A stretch of 21,718 nt of DNA from Dehalococcoidia bacterium (GTDB lineage Bacteria > Chloroflexota > Dehalococcoidia > Dehalococcoidales > UBA1222). The position numbers were made by a program, and so were the translations under genes. The DNA lies in contig WQXK01000010.1 of the NCBI GenBank assembly GCA_009784845.1, positions 1 to 21,718 of the forward strand. The letters are read 5' to 3'. Below are positions 1 through 8,508 of this stretch, one piece after another. The notes beneath the pieces are model-generated. The model did no database searches. It was not told the DNA's origin and saw only the letters and a list, made by a program, of their open reading frames with translations. Each line of letters opens with the position of its first letter. Positions within the stretch are counted from its first letter, which is position 1.

Positions 1-2584
1 GTTTCGGCATCATTGCCACAGATTAAATAGTTTTTGCTGAGGCTTGTGCTGGTTATTGAAAGAAGCCTTGTAAGGCGGAGAAACTCACCATCTTCAAAAT
101 CATCTGCATCCATGCCGCAGTCAAAGCCAAAGAGGCTTTCCAAATCGCTTGCATCTTCCCATCCAGTTTTCAGACTGAGCGTTATGCTCAATGTACCGCT
201 ACCGGAGTCCCAAACGGCATTACTTAACTCAAAAATTTCACTGGTGAGTGTCAGACTTGAAATGTCTGGAATTGTGCGGAAATCGGGGTAAATAGTAAAA
301 ATAAAGTCTGTATTGGTATTGTCATGTAAGTCTGTTTTCAGGTCTGCGTGCAGACAGGAGGGCATGTTATACAAAGCCGTATAAGGGAGCGTGTAATCGG
401 TGGCAAATATACTGGAATAAAGCACAGGGAGTCCTTCAAAATAGATTTCCCCATATGCAGTTGTCGGCTGAACCAGTGCCACGATTGCGCCATTTGGATA
501 TGCATCAAGCGGCGCGGAAATGATAATTTGTCCGTTCTCGATTTTTGTCTGATAAAGTTTTACGGGTGCGCCGCTTACCGCACCTCCTGCGGCAGTAAGT
601 TCCATCACAGCGGCAAAGTACCTCAGGTTGGTGTTGTAGTTTGCGCCTCCCGAGCCGCTTGTTGGCGCGGGTACGGAAAACTCTGCCGTGCCGGCTTTCT
701 TCATCCAAAAGGCAATAACGTTGTTGGCTGATGTTGGCATAGTCCAGCCTTCGGGGAGAGCGGTGCCTATCGTTGGATAGAGCGCTCTATTCGGGTTGCC
801 GATGCTAATGTCTCCGAATGCGCCTGCCGGCAGAAGGGTAACCTGCCTTGGTATGTTGGTTGTACTGGTTGCGCTTTGCATGTTGCCGGCAATAGCGACG
901 TAGCCGGTCTGTACGAGCACATTCTCACTTATGTATAAATTGCGATATTGGTTTGCTGTATTGGTTCCATAGGCAACGAGGCTATTTATGGTCACGTCGG
1001 AAACGTTGCCTTCGTTCAGGATATGACGACCGTTGCAGTCACTGTCTTCCCTGACTGCGGTGGCAATAACCGCGCGGTTGTTAAAGAGTAAAACTCCGTT
1101 TGGTCCGTTGTCTACCACGCCGCCGTTCATCTCAAAGAAGCAATCACCGCTTTTGTTAACTGCGATGCCGGGGCCCATACCGTCGGCTGTAGTACTGTCC
1201 TGAACAAGCCCGCCGTTCATTATCAGCTTCGAGCCGGCTTGCTGTATGTTTATGCCGCCGCCATAAGCAATGTTCATGACAGAATTTCGGCATACCTCAC
1301 TGCCGTCCTCAAGAATTACTGTGCCGCCGGCTACAACATATATGCCGCCACCATTGGTCCCGTAGGCGAGTGCTACGGGTATCCCAAAAACGGTTTGCCA
1401 GTTGGTACCTGTTTGTCCGGCATTGTCGTTGATTTTGCCAAATACCTTGATTGATATGTTCGTGCTGCGACTGACGCCGATGGCCCCGCATTTGACGGCG
1501 TTGTGGTGAATGTTTGCGTTCGGACCGATAATAGCCGAGCCGGGTTCTCCTGTATTCGGGTCAAGAGTCGTGCCGCCGCTGAAAAAGACTGCGGATTTGA
1601 AGCCTCTTCCCTCATGTGTGGCTGACGTACTGTGGTCAGTGGCGTCCCAGCCCTTGTTTCCTTTCATTCCGCTTATCTCGCCGTCAATGAAGCATTTATA
1701 TACCCCGCTGAGTTTGACGCTGTGGGCGTTTGCTATATCCGCAATTTTGGCGCCGTAATACATGTAGAAATGGGAGCCGGAAGAAATGCTGACAGCTGTT
1801 TCACCCACGGCGCGATAGTCCGTTGTGGTCGAACTGAGTGATCTGGTTGTATTTGTTGAGCCTATGTCGCTAATTAGACTGCCGGATTGCATTATAAGCG
1901 TGGCGCCATCAGATGCGCGGGCTGCTGTCATGCCTCCGAAACTGTGCAGTGCGGCGCCGTCTCCAAGTATGATTGTTGTGCAGAGTGCATAAGAGGTGAC
2001 AATGGAGTCCTGAACATAAGTGGTGCCTGTACAGGACACGCCATTATCGGTTGGCGCATAGCCAAAAATAGTTCCTTCATGGAGATATGCATCGTCAAAA
2101 ATGATGTTCTCAAGTGTTAGCGAAATGGGAGTCGCTGTGGGTGTCAGATCTACAGTTTCGATTTCCAGCATGGGTGGGTTGTACCCTCCGCGCATCACAT
2201 CTGACAGTGCGGCAAAACCGCTGCCGCGCGTTACAGTAAAGCGGTTGCCTCCCAAGCTGGTGATAGTGACGTTGTTATCGTAATATCGTGCGCTGGCAGT
2301 GGAAGTTAGGTCCGTCATGACATAAACAACATAGTTTTTGTACTGTCCGCTGGAGTTGATAACTACCGATGTTTTGGCAAGCGATGCCCATGGGTTTGCC
2401 TGTGAGCCATCACCTGTGACGTCATCGCCATACGCAGCAACGTAGTATTCGGCATCAGGTGGTGCTGCGCTGAGCACACTCAGTTTTGCGGAGCAAAATC
2501 CGCCAGCGCATGACCTGCCATAAATGATAGACATGCCAAAATAACTGCCAGTAAAATTGCCGAAATTCTTTTCATCTTGCGCAT
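1..2584 (-). CDS. Secreted right-handed beta-helix surface protein (3' partial; signal peptide and body in different frames)
   Basis: The minus strand is open from about 2534 to the left edge (over 820 codons). The body begins with a YYVAAYGDD...DGSQANPWASLAKT stretch, like the first coil of pectate-lyase-type/DUF1565 beta-helix proteins. It continues with many Gly-Gly, Asn-Gly-Gly and Ser-Gly-rich turns (for example GGGIYV, GGGIN, MNGG) typical of parallel beta-helix passengers. Upstream, an ATG at 2584 preceded by GAGGTAAAG encodes a clear signal peptide (MRKMKR, hydrophobic core, GHALA cleavage site). That frame stops at a TGA at 2480-2482, and the body is read in another frame that overlaps it. 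Adding one base in the TTTT or AAAA run just before the stop would join them. It is either a recent frameshift or a sequence error, because the long body is undamaged. The function is presumably cell-surface adhesion or glycan binding, but that is inference. The C-terminal anchor lies outside the window. Confidence 0.72.
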
Positions 2585-2656
2585 TTGTGTGCTTTACCTC
2601 ACATTTTCAATTTTGTTGCATCCATGTAGAGAGTGTAGTTTTAGCCTATTTGTAAA

Positions 2657-2686
2657 AGTATAACATAAAGTATAGTGTAACTCCAA
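2657..2686 (-). promoter_or_regulatory. Sigma-A-type promoter of the beta-helix gene
   Basis: On the minus strand TTGGAG (2681-2686) and TATACT (2657-2662) are separated by 18 bp, about 70 bp upstream of the ATG at 2584. The region is AT-rich and points toward the surface-protein gene. Confidence 0.45.
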
Positions 2687-3046
2687 TGTTAGCGCTCGGT
2701 ATGTTAGTGAACTCCTGCATCGTCTGTGCTTTAGTTGTTCCCACGATAGACTGCCTCATCTAGTGATTTATTGAGGTTTTCAACTTTATTAAATCACTTC
2801 TAGCAGTCTCTTGCTTTATACCTAATTCTCCTACATTAATTTTACACCAGCGCTTAGTGTACTATTCTATGCAACGGAGCGCAATCTTAGGAACGGCTAG
2901 TTATTGCGGATGAGGAAAGTAACATTCGTGTTACTCGAATGCGAAATAGAGACATCTACCGAATTTAGGTATAAAGTCATCTAAATGTAGCTATCATTTG
3001 TTATGCCTCTAACGAACATATAAACCAATGGGTAGCTACTGTATTT
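2687..3046. other. AT-rich non-coding stretch with an imperfect inverted repeat
   Basis: No convincing gene was found on either strand: every frame is broken within about 35 codons. An imperfect inverted repeat has arms at 2748-2770 and 2790-2809, sharing agactgc and agtgattta. There is also a small hairpin, CATTCG/CGAATG, near 2922-2945. Base composition is lower in GC than in the flanking genes. It could be a decayed insertion, but no transposase is recognisable. Confidence 0.4.
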
Positions 3047-3778
3047 CTATTGCGGTAGACCCTGTTTGTATGGAGGCTCGGTGTTCTGTCGTAGTGCAAC
3101 AAGGTACTTGAAAATATCCTCGCCGCTGCGATATTTACTGCGGTCATATTTATCATGATGCACCATATCAGGTAGTGGACGACGATAGGATGCCTTTGGT
3201 TGGTAAGCTGGATAGCCTATGACTGCTAGCGTATGCACTTCTAAGATTTCTGGCACGTCCAGAATGCGTTTAAGTGCTTGTCCCCAAGGACGATTGACGC
3301 TTATCCATTCTGAACTGAGCCCGGCTGCGGCTGCTGCTAAATGCAGCATTTGAGTGGTATTAGCCATGTTCTTAAGGTAAATGGCATCGGCAGAACCTTC
3401 TGTTACGAGAAAATTAGCGCCCAGCACAGTGGCTTGATATGTACGACGATCACCTACTAGCACAATAATCACCGGTGCGTCTTGAAATTGCGGAGTGGTG
3501 AGTGGTGTGCGCAAGTGATGGTGCCGTATTTCTGGTACACGCATTTGTTCAATGAAGTAGGCTTCCTGATTTGGTACTAGCCATGAATCGGCGATGCGAG
3601 CACGAGTGGTCGCATCTTGCACCACGATGAATTCCCAAGGCTGAGCATTGGCGCCTGACATAGCCCAGCGTCCAGCTTCCAGTATTTTTTCTATCAACTC
3701 AGGTGGTATCGCATCGGGTTTAAAACGACGCACGCTACGGCGAGTTTGCACAAGCTGTAAAAAGTCATCAATATTCAA
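3047..3778 (-). CDS. Nitroreductase family protein (third of three tandem paralogues)
   Basis: This is a 243-aa FMN-dependent nitroreductase-fold oxidoreductase (PF00881 type), predicted to be cytoplasmic. The N-terminal RRSVRRF and SGANAQPWEF motifs match the FMN phosphate and isoalloxazine contacts of the family. DAPVIIVLVGDRR forms the core strand, and a conserved KYD...KYRSGEDI tail is shared with its neighbours. The start is TTG at 3776-3778. It has a good AAGGAG eight bases upstream, which overlaps the end of the preceding gene, and MNIDDFLQLV aligns with the starts of the paralogues; a longer upstream reading would add residues with no family match. It is the last gene of a three-gene unit, 4 bp after the previous stop. 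The substrate is unknown: nitroaromatics, quinones or dehalogenation of aromatics are all possible for the fold. Confidence 0.88.
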   Translation of the reverse strand: MNIDDFLQLVQTRRSVRRFKPDAIPPELIEKILEAGRWAMSGANAQPWEFIVVQDATTRARIADSWLVPNQEAYFIEQMRVPEIRHHHLRTPLTTPQFQDAPVIIVLVGDRRTYQATVLGANFLVTEGSADAIYLKNMANTTQMLHLAAAAAGLSSEWISVNRPWGQALKRILDVPEILEVHTLAVIGYPAYQPKASYRRPLPDMVHHDKYDRSKYRSGEDIFKYLVALRQNTEPPYKQGLPQ

Positions 3779-3782
3779 GAGT

Positions 3783-4523
3783 CTACTCCTTTTCCGGCAT
3801 GTAACCTTGCTGATATGGTTTTTCTGTAGTACTGCGCAAGCTGTGAATGAACTTTTGTATTTCCTCGGCGGAACGCAGTTTATTATGGTCATATTTATCG
3901 TAGTGTACGATTTCAGCAAGTGGACGGCGGTCGGCACATTTCGGGGTATAAGCGGGGTAACCCAACGCTACCATGGTATGAACTTCAAGCGCACTTGGTA
4001 TGTCTAATATGCGCTTAATCTCTTCCGCCCACATACGCGTGACGCTAATCCACATAGCTCCAAGCCCTGCGGCGGAGGATGCTATTTGTATGTTATGTGT
4101 GGCATTAGCGATGTTTTTTAAATAGATGGCATCGGATGCCCCTTCTGTCATTAAAAAACTGACTCCCATTACGCTGGCTTGGAAAGTGCGGCGGTCGCCA
4201 AGAACTACGATGATGACAGGAGCATCTTTGAAAGCTGCAGTGGTCGCGAATTCACGTAGCGGCGGCAATCTTAACTCCGCAACGCGCATCTGCTCAAAAG
4301 CATACATCTCTTTGTGTGGCTCAAACCATGATTGAGTAAGTTTGGTGCGTGTAGTAGCATCTTGCACCACGATGAATTCCCAAGACTGAGCATTGGCGCC
4401 TGACATAGCCCAGCGTCCAGCTTCCAGTATTTTTTCTATCAACTCAGGTGGTATCGCATCAGGTTTGAAACGCCGTACACTGCGGCGAGATTGTGCCAGT
4501 GTTATGAAATCATCTATGTGCAT
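3783..4523 (-). CDS. Nitroreductase family protein (second of three tandem paralogues)
   Basis: This 246-aa FMN-dependent nitroreductase-fold protein is closely similar to the genes on both sides. It carries RRSVRRF and SGANAQSWEF. The usual Pro of the NAQPW motif is Ser here, a change caused by the only mismatch in a 104-bp patch otherwise identical to the next gene. It also has the DAPVIIVVLGDRR strand and the HYDKYDHNKLRSAEEI tail. The ATG start lies 1 bp after the stop of the upstream paralogue, so translation is probably coupled; its own ribosome site is weak (GGGTAG). The enzyme likely forms a homodimer with FMN at the interface, as known for the family. No substrate can be assigned from sequence. 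Confidence 0.88.
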   Translation of the reverse strand: MHIDDFITLAQSRRSVRRFKPDAIPPELIEKILEAGRWAMSGANAQSWEFIVVQDATTRTKLTQSWFEPHKEMYAFEQMRVAELRLPPLREFATTAAFKDAPVIIVVLGDRRTFQASVMGVSFLMTEGASDAIYLKNIANATHNIQIASSAAGLGAMWISVTRMWAEEIKRILDIPSALEVHTMVALGYPAYTPKCADRRPLAEIVHYDKYDHNKLRSAEEIQKFIHSLRSTTEKPYQQGYMPEKE

Positions 4524-4524
4524 T

Positions 4525-5262
4525 CTAGCTACCCTGTTTTTTATAGCGGTCGTATGAAGCTTTTGTTGATTTCCGAAGATCTAATATGAACTGCTGTATA
4601 TCTTCTGCCGAACGGTATTTATCCATTTCATAGCGGTTATGGTGCATTATTTGGTCTAGTGGTCTGCGATGCCTTGTCATCGGCTGAGAGTCTGGATATC
4701 CTACCGCCACTAGCGAGTGTACGTCAAGTATGTCTGGAATCTCTAAAATATGTTTTAGCATTTCGCCCCAAATGCGGTTAGCGCTAACCCACTGAGTGGC
4801 AAGACCAAGTGTTTCCGCTGCTAAATGTATATTTTGCGTAGCATTACCAATATTTTTCAGGTAAGTGGCATCTGTCCCGCCTTCGCCCCATAGATAATTG
4901 GCTGCGAGCACCGTAGCTTGATAAGTGCGGCGGTCGCCAAGCACGACGATAAGTACTGCGGCATCTTTGAACCCTGGAGATACTTCCAAGTTGTAAAAGT
5001 TAGGATGCTGCAACTCTGGCATGCGGGTTTTCTCAATATCAAATGTTTCCTTACGTGCTTCCGGCCATGACTCGACGATGCGTTTTCTTACAATGGCATC
5101 GTCAACCACTACGAATTCCCATGGTTGTGCATTGGCTCCCGACATAGACCAGCGCGCGGCTTCAAGCATTTTTTGGATGTCTTCCATTGCAACGGAATCA
5201 GGCTTGAATTTGCGTGTGCTATGGCGGTTGTGTACTAATTCCAGAAAATCATCTATTTGCAT
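4525..5262 (-). CDS. Nitroreductase family protein (first of three tandem paralogues)
   Basis: This 245-aa nitroreductase-fold flavoprotein is the promoter-proximal member of the triplet and the most divergent. It has RHSTRKF in place of RRSVRRF, the canonical SGANAQPWEF, DAAVLIVVLGDRR, and the shared HHNRYEMDKYRSAEDI tail. Between the FMN-binding N-terminal motif and the core strand there is a roughly 45-residue lid segment rich in charged residues that differs most among the three copies, so substrate ranges probably differ. The ATG at 5262 has AAGGAT about 13 bases upstream. The gene is transcribed away from the importer operon at 5468, and the shared 205-bp spacer probably holds both promoters. 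Confidence 0.88.
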   Translation of the reverse strand: MQIDDFLELVHNRHSTRKFKPDSVAMEDIQKMLEAARWSMSGANAQPWEFVVVDDAIVRKRIVESWPEARKETFDIEKTRMPELQHPNFYNLEVSPGFKDAAVLIVVLGDRRTYQATVLAANYLWGEGGTDATYLKNIGNATQNIHLAAETLGLATQWVSANRIWGEMLKHILEIPDILDVHSLVAVGYPDSQPMTRHRRPLDQIMHHNRYEMDKYRSAEDIQQFILDLRKSTKASYDRYKKQGS

Positions 5263-5410
5263 AGTTCTAACGTATCCTTGTGATTAGAAATTACTATGGA
5301 TGATCGGATAGTTACGTATTTTAGCACTACAGTGTGCTTCCTACATGGGTCCCTAGGGCTCATGACTGTTTTATTTGAGCATGTTATAGTGGCGACGCTT
5401 AGTGGGTGCT

Positions 5411-5428
5411 CATACGTTAAAGCGTATG
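5411..5428. promoter_or_regulatory. Small inverted repeat, possible operator of the divergent promoters
   Basis: CATACG and CGTATG arms flank a 6-bp centre, about 40 bp upstream of the binding-protein start, in the spacer between the nitroreductase and importer units. Related ACGTAT words recur near 5272 and 5312. A regulator site is inference only. Confidence 0.25.
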
Positions 5429-5467
5429 TTGGAGAAACCGTAGATAATCTGTATAGGGAGAATAGAT

Positions 5468-6502
5468 GTGAAAATTATTAAATGGATGGCTCTAATTTCC
5501 ATGGTGCTATGTCTGTGCGTATCAGCTATGCCGTTATTGTCGTGTAGCAAGTCTGACAAAGTAGTTATTGAGATGGCTGGTGCCGATTCGTTCAATACGT
5601 GGCTTGCCACTTATGCTATTCGTGAGGGAAAAATAACCTCACCAGATGTTGATTTGAGGATTACACTTGCGGATACCCGTACTTATGAAACCGCACTGAT
5701 GAATGGACACTACAATATGGGAACACTATCGAACGCAAGGCTGGCAACTGTGCCGGATAATAATATTCCGCTGATGGCAATCAGCACTTTTGTTGTTCAT
5801 TCAGGTGCACTGGAGCGCAATGGTGTAAACTTTGTGCTGTCTAAGGCTGGTAGTTCCATCAACACCCCAGATGACTTGAAAGGAAAGAATGTGGCTGTTG
5901 GAAATGTTAGCAGCAGTAGCACATCTTCTCTAATCGCTTTGCTTAAGATGAATTTTAACCTTGACGCAAGAGAGCAGGAAAAGATTACTGATGCGGCAAA
6001 TCAGATTACATTGATACAGGCTCAGGGAGATCTTGCGGAATTGGTTCAGCTTGGAACATATGATGCTGCGTTAATCGGGCAAAACGATGGTCCCAAAGCA
6101 TCAAAAAATCCTAATCTGAAAGTCGTCATGAGTATTGACCAGCTATTTTTTGAAAAATATGGCATGCCTTATATTACCTCCACGTTGGTGGTAGATAAGA
6201 ATTTTCAGAAAGATAATCCTGGAGCCGTTGCGGCTGCTTATGAACTGCTTATCGAGTCCCATGCCTATGGCGAAGAACATATTGACGAACTGGCAGCTTT
6301 GTATGCTAGTGAGTATGCCAAAGGAACAGATGCGGACTTCTATAAGATGATTTACAACGAACACTCCGGGGTCAACATAGCCGCAATTGAAGGCAAGGCA
6401 AAAGAGGTAATTATGGCCGGATTTGAATTTGCTGTAATTGCTGGTGAAAGTAGCGCAGTGCCAGACCCGGATGTAATTTTTGGTTCTCCGTATATCAACT
6501 AA
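5468..6502 (+). CDS. ABC transporter substrate-binding lipoprotein (NitT/TauT/SsuA type)
   Basis: This 344-aa extracytoplasmic solute-binding protein has a lipoprotein signal: a positively charged start, a hydrophobic stretch, and the lipobox LLSC with the lipidated Cys at residue 26. The mature part shows the NMT1/SsuA-like pattern: an early GADSFNTWLATYAIREG segment, TLSNARLATVPDN, a DDLKGKNVAVGNVSSSST segment typical of the ligand-binding hinge, and a C-terminal helical region. The start is GTG with AGGGAG seven bases upstream; the overlapping ATG is followed at once by a stop. It is the first gene of a three-gene importer operon, followed by a perfect hairpin that may raise its expression over the membrane genes. 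The ligand is unknown: sulfonates, nitrate, thiamine precursors and riboflavin-like compounds all use this transporter class. Confidence 0.88.
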   Translation: MKIIKWMALISMVLCLCVSAMPLLSCSKSDKVVIEMAGADSFNTWLATYAIREGKITSPDVDLRITLADTRTYETALMNGHYNMGTLSNARLATVPDNNIPLMAISTFVVHSGALERNGVNFVLSKAGSSINTPDDLKGKNVAVGNVSSSSTSSLIALLKMNFNLDAREQEKITDAANQITLIQAQGDLAELVQLGTYDAALIGQNDGPKASKNPNLKVVMSIDQLFFEKYGMPYITSTLVVDKNFQKDNPGAVAAAYELLIESHAYGEEHIDELAALYASEYAKGTDADFYKMIYNEHSGVNIAAIEGKAKEVIMAGFEFAVIAGESSAVPDPDVIFGSPYIN

Positions 6503-6504
6503 TT

Positions 6505-6542
6505 AAACTGGGGTGGAGTGAGCGCTCACTCCACCCCAGTTT
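6505..6542. terminator. Perfect 38-bp palindrome, intercistronic hairpin/partial terminator
   Basis: The 19-bp arms (AAACTGGGGTGGAGTGAGC and its exact complement) have no unpaired centre. The palindrome begins two bases after the binding-protein stop and is followed about 10 bp later by a short T-run (TTTTTT). In this position it probably stabilises the upstream mRNA and/or partly terminates transcription before the permease. Confidence 0.7.
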
Positions 6543-6608
6543 GTTCATACTTTTTTGATTTTACTGTGGGTGTTTTGAAAATGAGCCAAGGGATTAGTTG
6601 CAACAATA

Positions 6609-7370
6609 ATGCGTAGAATCTGGGCGCTAATAGCTATAATTGTTTTTATTTTGATATGGTGGGGGCTGTCTGCCTCAGCAGTTTCCTCGTTTTTACCAAA
6701 TCCCATGCAGTCAGTTCAAGCTCTTATTAGACGCCTAAGCGCGCCTAAAGGGATGAGCCATGTGCGGTTGTCTCTTTATCGCGTTTGCGTAGGTACCTTT
6801 TTGGGGGCTGTCATTGGTACAGTATTTGGTATTGCGACGCGTTACGTCAAGGCGATTGAAGTGGTTGTGCGCTCAGTAATATATCCTCTGTTGCAATCCG
6901 TTCCGACAATTTGTTGGGCAATGGTGTTTATAATATGGTTTGGATTGAATGGAGTTGCCCCATTTCTCTCTGTGATGGTGGCGGCGGCTCCATTTTTTAT
7001 CATAAATACATGGGAAGGTATGAAAGAACTGGATGCCAGTCTCATTGAAATGGCCTCCTCATTTTCACGAAGTCGCTTTAAAGTATTGGGCAAGGTTGTT
7101 CTGCCAATGCTTTACCCATATCTTTTTGCAGCCACAAAAAGCGGCTTCATGATTGCATGGAAGATTATTATCCCAGCAGAGATTTTTGGCGCCACAGCTG
7201 GTATGGGATATAGGGTGCACTACGCATTTAGTAATCATATGATTGATGATGTGTTCGGCTGGACTTTGGCGTTTGCCGCAATTTTGATTTTCTTTGACTA
7301 TGGCGTTTTCAATTTTATTGATAGGAAGTTTGTGCGTAAATGGAAGCCGCAAGAATCGAAACAATCGTAG
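6609..7370 (+). CDS. ABC transporter permease (SsuC/TauC/NitT-type)
   Basis: This 253-aa inner-membrane permease of the binding-protein-dependent importer family (BPD_transp_1) has about six hydrophobic segments, the first at residues 4-24. Around residues 140-170 it carries the EAA-loop consensus (EMASSFSRSRFKVLGKVVLPMLYPYL region), the docking site for the ATPase. Residues near 75-110 (GTVFGIATRYVKAIEVVV, then QSVPTICWAMVFIIWFG) match the SsuC/TauC subgroup. The ATG at 6609 is the only usable start after an in-frame stop at 6582-6584; the nearest Shine-Dalgarno-like AAGGGA is about 15 bases upstream, so initiation may be weak. The gene overlaps the next one by 31 bp, which implies coupled translation. 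Confidence 0.88.
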   Translation: MRRIWALIAIIVFILIWWGLSASAVSSFLPNPMQSVQALIRRLSAPKGMSHVRLSLYRVCVGTFLGAVIGTVFGIATRYVKAIEVVVRSVIYPLLQSVPTICWAMVFIIWFGLNGVAPFLSVMVAAAPFFIINTWEGMKELDASLIEMASSFSRSRFKVLGKVVLPMLYPYLFAATKSGFMIAWKIIIPAEIFGATAGMGYRVHYAFSNHMIDDVFGWTLAFAAILIFFDYGVFNFIDRKFVRKWKPQESKQS

Positions 7371-8101
7371 TCAATGATCTGTGCAAGAGATTTGGGCGGC
7401 TGGAAGTGCTTTCAGACATCAACTTTGATGTAAAACAGGGAGAACTGGTGTGTATTCTTGGTCCCTCAGGTTGTGGCAAAACCACTATACTGTGCATTAT
7501 TGCAGGGTTGGTGCCGCACTATAATGGCTCGGTGCTATTAGAAGGCGAAGATATACGCATAAATCGTGATTCGTTGCATAATACTGCCATCGTATTCCAG
7601 GAGCCACGCTTACTACCATGGCGCACCGTTTGGCAGAATATACGACTGTCGCTGGAGCTTCGCAATAAAAAGATGGAAGCAAGCGATGAACAGTTGGTCG
7701 AGCATGCGCTTGCACTGGTAGGGTTGTCCGAATTTGCAAAGTCATTTCCTCATCAACTTAGTGGCGGCATGAAGCAGCGTGTGGCGCTGGCAAGGGCGCT
7801 GGTTACCCAACCACAGATACTTTTTATGGATGAGCCGCTTACGGGGTTGGACCTGCGCAATCGTGAAGAGTTGCAGGATGAAATTCTGCGCATTTGGAAC
7901 GAAAAAAAGGTATCGCTGTTACTCGTAACGCATGACCCCTCCGAGGCTATATACATGGCTGACCGCATTATCGTACTTTCCGGCCGCCCGTCGAGCATAC
8001 GTGACATAATCTCTGTGTCTATCCCGCGTCCGCGCCCGCGTGATGCGGTGGAAACCATAGCGCTGGAACAGCATATCCGCAGCCTGTTCGGCGATGATTA
8101 A
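7340..8101 (+). CDS. ABC transporter ATP-binding protein (SsuB/TauB-type)
   Basis: This 253-aa cytoplasmic ATPase energises the importer. Visible motifs are Walker A GPSGCGKTT (41-49), the Q-loop FQEPRLLPWRTV with Gln87 (the PRLLPW form is characteristic of nitrate/sulfonate/taurine importers), signature LSGGMKQR (140-147), Walker B ILFMDEP (160-166) with the catalytic Glu, a D-loop GLD, and the switch His198 (THDPSEA). Length is normal for the family. The start overlaps the permease by 31 bp and AGGAAG lies 12 bases upstream. With the two preceding genes it makes a complete importer. Substrate cannot be set by the ATPase. Confidence 0.92.
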   Translation: MEAARIETIVVNDLCKRFGRLEVLSDINFDVKQGELVCILGPSGCGKTTILCIIAGLVPHYNGSVLLEGEDIRINRDSLHNTAIVFQEPRLLPWRTVWQNIRLSLELRNKKMEASDEQLVEHALALVGLSEFAKSFPHQLSGGMKQRVALARALVTQPQILFMDEPLTGLDLRNREELQDEILRIWNEKKVSLLLVTHDPSEAIYMADRIIVLSGRPSSIRDIISVSIPRPRPRDAVETIALEQHIRSLFGDD

Positions 8102-8217
8102 TGCATAATGGGCTTGCGGCTTTTTCTGTGCCGATAGTCCTGTTCATTTGCCTGAAGTGGTGCGAAAGTTTTAATATTAGACAAGTTAATTTCAATGTCG
8201 GGAAAGCATAAAACACT

Positions 8218-8418
8218 ATGCCCATAAGAGCCAGATTGCTGATAGCCTTAATTGCCGGTGCCGGCATGGTACTGTTAAATCTGTTGGCGGAATGGCTGCT
8301 AAACCGAGAGTTGGTAAGGACGGATTTTTTGATTTCCGTGCTGGCCGGAGTTTTTGTTATGCTGATAGTGTTTCTACTGTTGAGGCACCTGCCAGATAGA
8401 TACAGAAAAAATAATTGA
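8218..8418 (+). CDS. Small two-helix membrane protein, unknown function
   Basis: The product is 66 aa. Two hydrophobic segments (about residues 5-25 and 38-56) are separated by the charged LLNRELVRTDF loop, and the protein ends in a basic RHLPDRYRKNN tail. Positive ends suggest both termini are cytoplasmic. The ATG has a modest GGGAAAG about 11 bases upstream. It lies 116 bp after the importer ATPase and just before the promoter of the next small gene. I do not recognise a family. The hydrophobic pattern and charged tail argue that it is real rather than chance. Confidence 0.6.
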   Translation: MPIRARLLIALIAGAGMVLLNLLAEWLLNRELVRTDFLISVLAGVFVMLIVFLLLRHLPDRYRKNN

Positions 8419-8445
8419 CAAATAATCATTGAAAACTAGTATAAT
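8415..8445 (+). promoter_or_regulatory. Sigma-A-type promoter for the small membrane protein at 8509
   Basis: TTGACA (8415-8420) and TATAAT (8440-8445) are both perfect consensus boxes, spaced 19 bp, slightly longer than ideal. The -35 box overlaps the stop codon of the preceding small gene. Confidence 0.55.
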
Positions 8446-8508
8446 TACAATACAAGATATAGATGGTCAACGTTTCTGGTGTGGCCAACTTTAGCACAAG
8501 GAGAGAAC

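Noticed and set aside
348..2283. Plus-strand ORFs across the beta-helix gene
   Set aside because: They are short, unrelated and lack ribosome sites; they are shadows of the long minus-strand frame.
2730..2860. Short minus-strand frames (one containing ELGIKQETARSDLIKL, resembling a DNA-binding helix)
   Set aside because: Each is under 40 codons, lacks a ribosome site and is bounded by stops; there is not enough to call a pseudogene.
3779..3937. N-terminal extension of the third nitroreductase
   Set aside because: It is the out-of-frame 3' end of the preceding paralogue. TTG at 3778 with AAGGAG aligns with the family start.
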